Positions 1 to 5,800 of a stretch of DNA of 7,135 bases are shown here, piece by piece. The DNA comes from Alphaproteobacteria bacterium. Its GTDB lineage: Bacteria > Pseudomonadota > Alphaproteobacteria > Sneathiellales > Sneathiellaceae. The stretch lies in NCBI GenBank assembly GCA_006226265.1, contig SBHH01000107.1, positions 1 through 7,135 of the forward strand. Reading direction: 5' to 3'. The first letter of the stretch is position 1; each line of letters opens with the position of its first letter. The notes beneath the pieces are model-generated. The model had not been told where the DNA came from. It searched no databases and saw only the letters and a list, made by a program, of their open reading frames with translations. The translations under genes were made by a program, and so were the position numbers.

Positions 1-19
1 CAAGAAAGGGCCAACCCCG

Positions 20-1498
20 ATGCGTATCCTCATCGCCATGATGAAACATGAAACCAATACCTTCTCACCCATTGTCGCGGACTGGAAGCGGTTCGAGGCC
101 TGGAGTGGGTATATGGGCGAGGATGCGCTGAAAGCCTATGAAGGCACCGGCATGCCCTTTGGCGCCTATGTGGAACAGGCCCGGGCGCTTGGCGCGGAAA
201 TTGTGACGCCTGTCGCGGCGGAGGCCATGCCCTCCGGTCCGGTGACGCGTGAGGCCTATGAGATCATGTCGAACGCCATTCTGGATGCGGTGCGTGAAGG
301 CGTCGACGTCGCGCTTCTTGATCTTCATGGGGCGATGGTGGCGGAGCATACGGATGACGGCGAGGGAACGCTGCTTGAAAAAATCCGAGGAATCGATCCG
401 GACCTGCCGATTGCCGTCACACTCGATCTGCATTGCAACCTCACGGAAAAGATGGTCAGCAACTGCACGGCCCTTATCGGTTATAAAACCTATCCACATG
501 TCGATATGTATGAAGTCGGCAGGCAGATCGGCGAGGTGGTACTCGGCAGCATGGAAAGGAAGGTTAACCCCGTCATGTCCTGGGGACATACCCAGCTTTT
601 GAGCCAGACCCTCCGGCAGGGAACGGATGACGAGCCGATGGCAACCCTGATTCGCATGTGCAAGGAGGCCGAGAAGGAACCCGGCGTTCTCGCCGCAACG
701 GCCTTTGGCGGCTTCGCCCTTGCCGATATTCACGATGCTGGGAATTCCGTGATCATTGTGACCGACGGCGACAAGGTGAAGGCGGACGAGGTACGCGACC
801 GCATCCTCCAGAAGGCTTGGGAACTGAAAGAGGAATTCGTCTACAAGCATACCCCGCTCGATGAACAGGTTGCGAAGGCCAAGGAAATGACCGATGGCCC
901 GGTGCTTTTGCTGGATCATGCCGACAATTGCGGCTCCGGTGCAACGCAGGATGTCATGACGGTGATCGAGGAAGTGCTGAAGCAGGGCCTTGAGGATGTG
1001 GCGGTTGCTGCTGTCTGGGATCCGGCGGCGGTGCAGGAAATGCAGAAGGCGGGCATCGGGAACAGGATCACGCTGAAGCTCGGTGGTAAAACCGATATGC
1101 CGACCATTGGCGAGGTGGGTGAGCCGCTCACCGTCACCGGGACCGTCAAGGCGCTTACAAACGGCGAATGGACCGTTCACGGACCGATGTATACGGGCGT
1201 CAAGGTTTTCATGGGCCCGACGGCGGTACTCGATACCGGAAATATGGAAATTGTCATTGTTTCAAATCATCATGAGCCCTGGGACATCGGGGTTTTCACC
1301 TCCGTCGGTATCCAGCCGCAACATAAGAGATACCTAATTCTGAAAAGTCGTATACACTATCGGGCGGGATTTGCTCCGATTGGCAAGGCGACCCTGACAC
1401 TGGATGGCAAGGGCGTAACGACATCCGACAACAATCTTTTGCGCTATGAGAATGTTCGCCGCCCGATCTATCCGCTGGATCTGATTAACGAGGCATGA
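20..1498 (+). CDS. M81 family metallopeptidase (MlrC / microcystinase C-like)
   Basis: A complete 492-residue protein, the usual length for the M81 family. The N-terminal part (about residues 1-290) matches the DUF1485/MlrC N-terminal domain: it opens with MRILIAMMKHETNTFSP, whose HETNTFSP (10-17) is the family hallmark, followed by DLHGAM (101-106), DLHCN (136-140) and YPHVD (158-162), all rich in candidate metal ligands. The C-terminal MlrC_C domain starts near DGPVLLLDHADN (292-303) and ends with the KSRIHYRAGF block (442-451). The founding member, Sphingomonas MlrC, is a zinc enzyme that hydrolyses linearised microcystin and its tetrapeptide; most family members have unknown substrates. 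No signal peptide is seen, so it is probably cytoplasmic. The ATG has an AAAGGG about nine bases upstream. It leads a probable operon with the TPR and Mpo1-like genes. The family is certain; the substrate is unknown and microcystin itself is unlikely. Confidence 0.93.
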   Translation: MRILIAMMKHETNTFSPIVADWKRFEAWSGYMGEDALKAYEGTGMPFGAYVEQARALGAEIVTPVAAEAMPSGPVTREAYEIMSNAILDAVREGVDVALLDLHGAMVAEHTDDGEGTLLEKIRGIDPDLPIAVTLDLHCNLTEKMVSNCTALIGYKTYPHVDMYEVGRQIGEVVLGSMERKVNPVMSWGHTQLLSQTLRQGTDDEPMATLIRMCKEAEKEPGVLAATAFGGFALADIHDAGNSVIIVTDGDKVKADEVRDRILQKAWELKEEFVYKHTPLDEQVAKAKEMTDGPVLLLDHADNCGSGATQDVMTVIEEVLKQGLEDVAVAAVWDPAAVQEMQKAGIGNRITLKLGGKTDMPTIGEVGEPLTVTGTVKALTNGEWTVHGPMYTGVKVFMGPTAVLDTGNMEIVIVSNHHEPWDIGVFTSVGIQPQHKRYLILKSRIHYRAGFAPIGKATLTLDGKGVTTSDNNLLRYENVRRPIYPLDLINEA

Positions 1499-1501
1499 GT
1501 G

Positions 1502-2818
1502 ATGCGTGATGATGCATACGGAAATCCGGTAACCACATCATCAGACAGGACCATCCGGGCGATTAATGCTTTCGTCGATAGCTATATCGGCTTCGGGACG
1601 GAATTTGCATCTATTTTTGAGGCGGCGGATCAGGATCCGGATAGCGTTCTGGCCGCGGCTTATGCCATGCTTCTCGGGCTGTTTCTGGAAACGCCGGACC
1701 GGCGCAAAATCGCCCGGAAATATTACAATCAGGCAAAAGCAGCGATGCCGCTCGCAACGGAGCGTGAACGGCTTTTCGCGACGGCGGTTCTCCATCTGCA
1801 TGATAATGAGCTTACCCGCGCACTCAAGGCGCTCCGGAATATGGCGATGGAATATCCGGGCGATCTGTTTGCCGCCCGGCTCGGCCAGAATATGTATTTC
1901 AATATCGGCAATGATGAGGCGCTACTCTGGTTCGCGGAACAGGTCATCGACCGGCATGACGATTGCGCCTATGCCTACGGCATGCGCGCCTTCGGGCGGG
2001 AACAGATGAGCCTGCTCCATCTCGCCGAGGAAGATGGCCGCAAGGCCACGGAAATGAAGCGGAAGGAGCCATGGGCGCATCACGCTGTCGCTCATGTCAT
2101 GCTGACGCAAGGACGGCATGATGAGGGGATCAGGTGGATGGCGGACCTCTCCGGTGAATGGGAGGATCGCAACAGCTTCATGTATACCCACAACTGGTGG
2201 CATCAGGCGTTGTTCTATCTGGAAACGGAAGATTTTGAGACGCCGCTTCAGCTTTACGATGAGCGGGTCTGGGGCGTTGACAAGTCCTACAGCCTGGATC
2301 AAGTCAATGCGATTTCGCTTCTCTGGCGGTTGGAACAACTCGGCGTCGATGTCGGTAACCGCTGGCAGGATTTGTCCACGCATGTTGCCGCCCGCAGTTT
2401 TGTTAATGATCAGCCTTTTTATGACATGCATTACATCTATGCGCTTGCTCGCGGGCAGCAGCGCATTGCGCTTGAACGCTTGCTCACAGGGATGGAGAAG
2501 ACGGCGCGGGAAGCCCCCATTCTGATCCGTAAAAGCTGGGCCGAGGTGGCGCTACCGGCGGCACGCGGTTTCATCGCCATTGCGGCGGGGGATTACAACA
2601 AGGCGGTGAGGGAACTTGCCATCGCTCAGCCGCGCTTTCAGGAAATCGGCGGCAGCCATGCGCAGCGGGATCTGTTCGAAATTGCCTGGCTGACCAGCCT
2701 TATCGAAGCGGGAGAGACGGATCGGGTTCTGCCGCTCCTTGAAAAACGGCTGGCATTTCGTGATAATGTGCCGATGGATACCGCGCTTATGAAACGGGCG
2801 AAGGCAGGCCGCGGGTAG
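1502..2818 (+). CDS. Tetratricopeptide repeat protein, StaR/TTC38-like
   Basis: A 438-residue soluble, largely helical protein with no signal peptide or membrane segment. The blocks WAHHAVAHVMLTQGR (191-205) and HNWWHQALFYLE (230-241), followed by LQLYDERVWG, are typical of the TTC38/StaR-like TPR group found in bacteria, plants and animals. StaR lies in a glycopeptide antibiotic cluster of Streptomyces toyocaensis, but the molecular role of the family is not established. Degenerate TPR helices can be followed from about residue 45 to 400, so a protein-binding scaffold is the safest reading. A GTG at 1499 directly abuts the peptidase stop and is in frame with the ATG at 1502. I chose the ATG because the GAGG at 1490-1493 is then eight bases away, against five for the GTG. 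The 3-nt junction with the M81 gene implies co-transcription and probably coupled translation. In such pairs the TPR protein may assist the hydrolase, which is inference. Confidence 0.85.
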   Translation: MRDDAYGNPVTTSSDRTIRAINAFVDSYIGFGTEFASIFEAADQDPDSVLAAAYAMLLGLFLETPDRRKIARKYYNQAKAAMPLATERERLFATAVLHLHDNELTRALKALRNMAMEYPGDLFAARLGQNMYFNIGNDEALLWFAEQVIDRHDDCAYAYGMRAFGREQMSLLHLAEEDGRKATEMKRKEPWAHHAVAHVMLTQGRHDEGIRWMADLSGEWEDRNSFMYTHNWWHQALFYLETEDFETPLQLYDERVWGVDKSYSLDQVNAISLLWRLEQLGVDVGNRWQDLSTHVAARSFVNDQPFYDMHYIYALARGQQRIALERLLTGMEKTAREAPILIRKSWAEVALPAARGFIAIAAGDYNKAVRELAIAQPRFQEIGGSHAQRDLFEIAWLTSLIEAGETDRVLPLLEKRLAFRDNVPMDTALMKRAKAGRG

Positions 2819-2837
2819 GCACCGGGAGGAGGCCGAG

Positions 2838-3338
2838 ATGACGACAGAGCAGGTGACGGAGCGGGCGAACCGGCGTATTGACGCCCTTTTATCCGAATAT
2901 GGCGAGAGCCATCGGAACCCGCAAAATAAATTCATTCACTGGATCGCCGTGCCGGTCATCTTCTGGACGGTTGTGGCCATTCTCTGGTCCCTCCCGGTGC
3001 CGGATTTCATGGCGGCGACGCCTTATCTGAACTGGGCGAGTATCACTCTTGTGCTCACGGTTCTTTATTATTTCTCCCTGTCCTGGACGCTGGCCCTTGG
3101 CATGGTGCTCTTTTCTGGTCTTTGCTTCTGGATTGCCGCGTTCTATGAGCAGGCGGAGGCTGGTTTTCCGCTCTGGCAGTTTGCGCTTCTTGTTTTCGTG
3201 ATCGCCTGGATTTTCCAGTTTATCGGCCATAAGATCGAAGGAAGGAAGCCGTCCTTTTTCAAGGACATCCAGTTCCTGCTGATCGGCCCGGCCTGGCTGA
3301 TGAGTTTTATCTATAAAAAGCTGGGATTGCCCGTTTGA
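2838..3338 (+). CDS. Mpo1-like (DUF962) integral membrane protein
   Basis: A 166-residue protein with an N-terminal block YGESHRNPQNKFIHW (21-35), hydrophobic segments at about 35-51, 66-81, 84-102 and 112-130, and a second conserved block FQFIGHKIEGRKPSFF (126-141). This pattern is the Mpo1-like/DUF962 family (yeast YGL010W). Yeast Mpo1 is an iron(II)-dependent dioxygenase that shortens 2-hydroxy fatty acids in phytosphingosine breakdown, relying on conserved histidines. The matching histidines here are H25, H34 and H131, so the iron site looks intact. The last conserved segment (DIQFLLIGPAWLMSF) is also present. It probably sits in the inner membrane. The bacterial substrate is unknown. A strong Shine-Dalgarno GGGAGGAGG (2824-2832) precedes the ATG, and the gap to the TPR gene is only 19 nt, so it is probably the last gene of the M81 operon. 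Family confidence is high; enzymatic function is inferred. Confidence 0.88.
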   Translation: MTTEQVTERANRRIDALLSEYGESHRNPQNKFIHWIAVPVIFWTVVAILWSLPVPDFMAATPYLNWASITLVLTVLYYFSLSWTLALGMVLFSGLCFWIAAFYEQAEAGFPLWQFALLVFVIAWIFQFIGHKIEGRKPSFFKDIQFLLIGPAWLMSFIYKKLGLPV

Positions 3339-3357
3339 GCCACTTGGCAGGGCTTAA
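3335..3357. terminator. Weak inverted repeat at a convergent gene junction
   Basis: TTGAGCC (3335-3341) can pair with GGCTTAA (3351-3357) around a 9-base loop, giving seven pairs with one G-U. The repeat covers the stop codons of both convergent genes, the Mpo1-like gene and the DUF2794 gene. Neither strand has a T-run after the stem, so it is not a canonical intrinsic terminator. It could be a weak bidirectional terminator or an RNA 3'-end stabilising hairpin, or chance. Confidence 0.28.
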
Positions 3358-3734
3358 TCATCAATTGTATCGAAACGCTTTCGATCGAATATTTTAAGCA
3401 CCTGAGAGAGGGTTTTCCCGCGTTTCAGGACGCGCCCGTTCTGGCTCAGGACTGAATAAGCGCCCTGCTTTGCGGCAAGGCGTGGTTCCTTGTAAATCCG
3501 GAACAATGGCCGATCAGCCGTCCTGTGGAAAATCGCGAAAATGCAGGAGGTTTTGTCCTGCCCGATGGCATAGTCGCGCCATTCCGCCTTGGCGACCATA
3601 CGGCCATAAACCTGCAATATCTGACTGAGTTCGACGCGGTTGAAGAAAACGGGCGGCTGTTGAGAAGTCCCCGACCGGGCGTCGCGGGCCGATCGGGTCA
3701 AATGGTGATCGTTGAAACTTACAACCTCGCTCAT
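3354..3734 (-). CDS. DUF2794 domain-containing protein
   Basis: A 126-residue soluble protein of unknown function. The central region [20 protein letters not shown] (33-52) followed by [19 protein letters not shown] (53-71), then [20 protein letters not shown] (76-95) and [16 protein letters not shown] (102-117), matches the DUF2794 family, which I know as a conserved, uncharacterised alphaproteobacterial protein. No catalytic motif, signal peptide or membrane segment is visible; the N-terminal 28 residues are polar and probably flexible. The start was set at the ATG at 3734 because GGAGAG lies just upstream and the predicted transcription start is near 3754. An in-frame GTG at 3755 would sit at the transcript's first bases and is therefore unlikely. 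The gene is transcribed alone, divergent from msrB and convergent with the Mpo1-like gene. Confidence 0.87.
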   Translation of the reverse strand: MSEVVSFNDHHLTRSARDARSGTSQQPPVFFNRVELSQILQVYGRMVAKAEWRDYAIGQDKTSCIFAIFHRTADRPLFRIYKEPRLAAKQGAYSVLSQNGRVLKRGKTLSQVLKIFDRKRFDTIDD

Positions 3735-3760
3735 TTTCTCTCCAGACAGCTTCACGGAAT

Positions 3761-3789
3761 ATTGTCCGCCAAGCCGCCCAATTCGTCAA
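3761..3789 (-). promoter_or_regulatory. Predicted sigma70-type promoter for the DUF2794 gene
   Basis: Reading the minus strand, a -35 box TTGACG (3789-3784) is followed by a 17-base spacer and a -10 box GACAAT (3766-3761). The -35 matches five of six consensus bases and the -10 four of six, with optimal spacing. The predicted start is near 3754, leaving a leader of about 20 nt before the ATG at 3734. Found by eye; no mapped transcript was available. Confidence 0.6.
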
Positions 3790-3798
3790 GTATTGTGA

Positions 3799-3826
3799 GT
3801 GACCTTCTGTCTCTATATCCTATATT
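3799..3826 (+). promoter_or_regulatory. Possible promoter for msrB-cupin
   Basis: On the plus strand, GTGACC (3799-3804) and TATATT (3821-3826) are separated by 16 bases, matching four of six and five of six consensus positions. An A/T-rich patch around 3813-3827 is the most AT-rich part of the intergenic region. The predicted start near 3833 would give a leader of roughly 49 nt before msrB. This is weaker than the opposing promoter, and the exact boxes are uncertain. Confidence 0.42.
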
Positions 3827-3839
3827 TAGGGGAAGGCGC

Positions 3840-3874
3840 GGAAGGTTCAACCAATTCCTGTTGCAGGAGAAGGA
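3840..3874 (+). promoter_or_regulatory. msrB leader with alternative hairpins near the ribosome binding site
   Basis: Two stems compete for the same bases. Stem A pairs GGAAGGT (3840-3846) with ACC (3850-3852) and TTCC (3855-3858), with a two-base bulge. Stem B pairs TCCTG (3856-3860) with CAGGA (3864-3868) around the loop TTG, closing part of the purine-rich AGGAGAAGGA ribosome binding region (3865-3874). The better-spaced AAGGA (3870-3874, seven bases from the ATG) stays outside stem B but next to it. The pairing is seen in the sequence; a regulatory role is speculative, since short UCCU-AGGA pairs near a Shine-Dalgarno can arise by chance. Confidence 0.25.
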
Positions 3875-3881
3875 AAAGCAA

Positions 3882-4280
3882 ATGGCTGATAAAGTTGTAA
3901 AAAGTGATGCTGAATGGCAAGCCAAGCTGACGCCGGAGCAGTTCAAGGTAACCCGGAAAAAGGGAACCGAGCGGGCCTTCACCGGCGAATATCATGATAA
4001 CAAGCGCGACGGTGTTTACACTTGCATTTGCTGCGGGGAGCCGCTTTTCTCCTCCGATACCAAATTCGACAGCGGCACCGGCTGGCCGAGCTTCTGGCAG
4101 CCGCTTGACAAGGAGAAAGTCGGCGAGGTCGACGACCGAAGCTTTTTCATGCGCCGGACGGAAGTTGTCTGCAATAAATGCGATGCGCATCTTGGCCATG
4201 TCTTTCCGGATGGCCCCGCACCGACCGGCCTGCGCTATTGCCTGAATTCGGCGGCGCTTGATTTCAAGGACAAGGAATAA
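3882..4280 (+). CDS. msrB: Peptide-methionine (R)-S-oxide reductase MsrB
   Basis: A complete 132-residue SelR-domain protein that reduces methionine-R-sulfoxide in proteins back to methionine using thioredoxin. Visible signatures are [24 protein letters not shown] (64-72), [16 protein letters not shown] (97-112) and [11 protein letters not shown] (118-128). C48, C51, C97 and C100 form the structural zinc site and C120 is the catalytic cysteine. The usual resolving cysteine of the SGCGWPSF motif is replaced by T66, so recycling probably uses thioredoxin directly or another cysteine; C50 is an extra cysteine inside the zinc motif. There is no signal peptide, so it is cytoplasmic. The start was set at ATG 3882, behind AGGAGAAGGA; the same frame is open further upstream, but that part lies antisense to the DUF2794 gene and across the promoter region and shows no homology. 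The cupin gene follows after 7 nt. Confidence 0.96.
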   Translation: MADKVVKSDAEWQAKLTPEQFKVTRKKGTERAFTGEYHDNKRDGVYTCICCGEPLFSSDTKFDSGTGWPSFWQPLDKEKVGEVDDRSFFMRRTEVVCNKCDAHLGHVFPDGPAPTGLRYCLNSAALDFKDKE

Positions 4281-4287
4281 GGCTTCC

Positions 4288-4773
4288 ATGACGAAAGAAA
4301 CTCCCGCCCGGCCCATTGCGGTGGCCGCAAAGGACATCGCGCCCAGAGGAAAGGCATCCAACTATCCCGAGCCTTTTTTCAGCCGCATGAGCGGCCGGGA
4401 AAAGCGGCAGCTTGGCGATGTCTTTGGCCTCACGACGTTCGGCGTCAACCTCACCCGGCTGGTGCCGGGGGGCGAATCCGCCCTTCTCCATCGTCATAGC
4501 AAGCAACAGGAATTTATCTATATCCTGGAAGGCAATCCCACCCTCGTGACGGAAGATGCCGAGACGTTGCTGGAGCCGGGTTTTTGCGCAGGCTTCACGC
4601 CCGATGGCCCCGCCCATCAGCTGGTCAATCGATCGGATAAAGATGTTCTCTACATTGAGATCGGGGATCGGGTGTCCGGCGATGAAGGGAGCTATCCGAA
4701 GGATGACTTGCAAGCAGAACTCGGTGCCGATGGCAAATGGCTCTTCACCCACAAGGACGGCCGCCCTTACTGA
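4288..4773 (+). CDS. Cupin domain-containing protein (COG3837-like)
   Basis: A 161-residue protein with a single conserved beta-barrel cupin domain. Cupin motif 1 is GGESALLHRHSKQQEFIYIL-EG (61-82) with H68, H70 and E75; motif 2 is PGFCAGFTPDGPAHQLVN (97-114) with H110. All four usual metal ligands are present, so a divalent metal site is likely. The tail YPKDDL...FTHKDGRPY (136-161) is characteristic of the uncharacterised COG3837-type cupins. The reaction, if any, is unknown; members are often annotated only as cupin proteins. The ATG at 4288 follows AAGG at 4279-4282; an in-frame TTG at 4258 lies inside msrB and lacks a good ribosome binding site. The 7-nt gap to msrB suggests one transcript. 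The gene converges with the ABC transporter operon across 25 nt. Confidence 0.87.
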   Translation: MTKETPARPIAVAAKDIAPRGKASNYPEPFFSRMSGREKRQLGDVFGLTTFGVNLTRLVPGGESALLHRHSKQQEFIYILEGNPTLVTEDAETLLEPGFCAGFTPDGPAHQLVNRSDKDVLYIEIGDRVSGDEGSYPKDDLQAELGADGKWLFTHKDGRPY

Positions 4774-4791
4774 TTTTCCGGATTTACTCAG

Positions 4792-4811
4792 GGATCGCCT
4801 AAAGGCGCTCC
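4792..4811. terminator. Short hairpin between the cupin gene and the ABC operon
   Basis: GGA-T-CGCC (4792-4799) pairs with GGCG-C-TCC (4804-4811) around a TAAA loop, giving seven pairs with one internal mismatch. It overlaps the stop codon and last codons of the minus-strand ATPase gene and lies just after the cupin stop. There is no clear T-run on either side, so intrinsic termination is uncertain; it is the only stem I see in the 25-nt convergent gap. Confidence 0.33.
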
Positions 4812-5800
4812 GACATTTCACTTGAAAAATGGCAGGCCGCCGTGTGACCGTCTTCTACTTCCACGAGCGGCGGCTTTTCGCGGCGGCAAATGCCCTGCGC
4901 CATGGGGCAGCGATCCTGAAAGGCGCAACCGACGCGCTGTTCCGTCTGGCCGGTAACATTGCCTTCCAACTTGATCCGTTCGCGCTTCTTGCCGCTGCCG
5001 GGGGTGGGGACGGCATCCAGCAGAATGCGGGTGTAGGGATGCGCCGGGCGGGCGAAGAGATCTTCCGTCCGGCCCTTCTCGACGATCTCGCCAAGATACA
5101 TGACCGCCACTTCATCGCAGAGATATTCGACGACGGCGAGGTCATGGCTGATGAACATATAGGTCACGCCAAATTCGTCCTGCAGGTCTTTCAGAAGGTT
5201 CAGAACCTGCGCCTGCACGGAGACATCAAGGGCGGAAACAGGCTCATCCGCGACAATCAGCTCGGGATGGGTAATGAGGGCGCGGGCGATGGCGATGCGC
5301 TGACGCTGACCACCGGAGAATTCATGCGGATATTTCGCCATGTCGCGCTTTTTAAGGCCGACGGATTCAAGGACGCGAACGACCCGTTCCTCACGCTCCG
5401 CCGCGGAGATAGGCCCAAGGGCGGCCAGCGGTTCGGCAACGATCCGCCCGACATTATGATGCGGATCGAGCGAGCCGTACGGGTCCTGAAACACCATCTG
5501 GAAATGCCGCCGCAAGGGGCGGAGTTGATCGAAATTAAGGCCGATTACTTCGTTCCCGAGAATGCGGACGGAGCCGCCATCGGTTTCCTCGAGCGCCATA
5601 ACGTTACGGGCGAGTGTCGATTTTCCACAGCCGCTTTCGCCCACAATGCCGAAGCTTTTACCCCGTTCGATTGTGAAGGAAACGCCGTTCAGCGCATAGA
5701 CATGACCCGGTTCCGCAAACAGGCTTTCACGCGGCAGGCGGTAGTGGCGCACGAGATCGCGCACTTCAAGAACGGGGGCGGAGGCGGCTTGCGCGGTCAT
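4799..5800 (-). CDS. Dipeptide/oligopeptide ABC transporter ATP-binding protein, DppF/OppF-type
   Basis: A complete 333-residue cytoplasmic ATPase that powers peptide-type import with its partner DppD-type subunit. The ABC motifs are intact: Walker A GESGCGKST (54-62), Q-loop Q105 in QDPYGSLDP, signature FSGGQRQR (161-168), Walker B LIVADEP (181-187) and the switch histidine H219 in ISHD. The QDPYGSLDP form and the N-terminal linker before the barrel are typical of the F-type rather than D-type subunit. The C-terminal oligo/dipeptide domain (about 240-325) ends with four cysteines, C292, C298, C305 and C323, spaced CX5CX6CX17C. Its ATG overlaps the stop of the upstream ATPase gene by four bases (ATGA), with GGAGGAG upstream, so translation is coupled. 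It is the last gene of the operon. The transported substrate (di- or oligopeptide, glutathione, nickel or other) cannot be told from this subunit. Confidence 0.95.
   Translation of the reverse strand: MTAQAASAPVLEVRDLVRHYRLPRESLFAEPGHVYALNGVSFTIERGKSFGIVGESGCGKSTLARNVMALEETDGGSVRILGNEVIGLNFDQLRPLRRHFQMVFQDPYGSLDPHHNVGRIVAEPLAALGPISAAEREERVVRVLESVGLKKRDMAKYPHEFSGGQRQRIAIARALITHPELIVADEPVSALDVSVQAQVLNLLKDLQDEFGVTYMFISHDLAVVEYLCDEVAVMYLGEIVEKGRTEDLFARPAHPYTRILLDAVPTPGSGKKRERIKLEGNVTGQTEQRVGCAFQDRCPMAQGICRREKPPLVEVEDGHTAACHFSSEMSERL

Noticed and set aside
65..1180. 371-codon minus-strand frame opposite the M81 gene
   Set aside because: Antisense shadow of a gene with clear family motifs; histidine- and arginine-rich low-complexity translation with no domain.
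3784..3804. Inverted repeat GTCA-N11-TGAC in the divergent region, as a possible operator
   Set aside because: The half-sites fall within the two opposed -35 boxes, so the symmetry is explained by the promoters, and the arms do not extend.
3525..3881. In-frame 119-codon upstream extension of msrB
   Set aside because: It runs antisense through the DUF2794 gene and across the promoter region; MsrB homology begins only after the ATG at 3882, which has its own ribosome binding site.
3813..4361. 182-codon minus-strand frame across msrB
   Set aside because: Antisense to a fully supported msrB gene; no ribosome binding site or homology evident.
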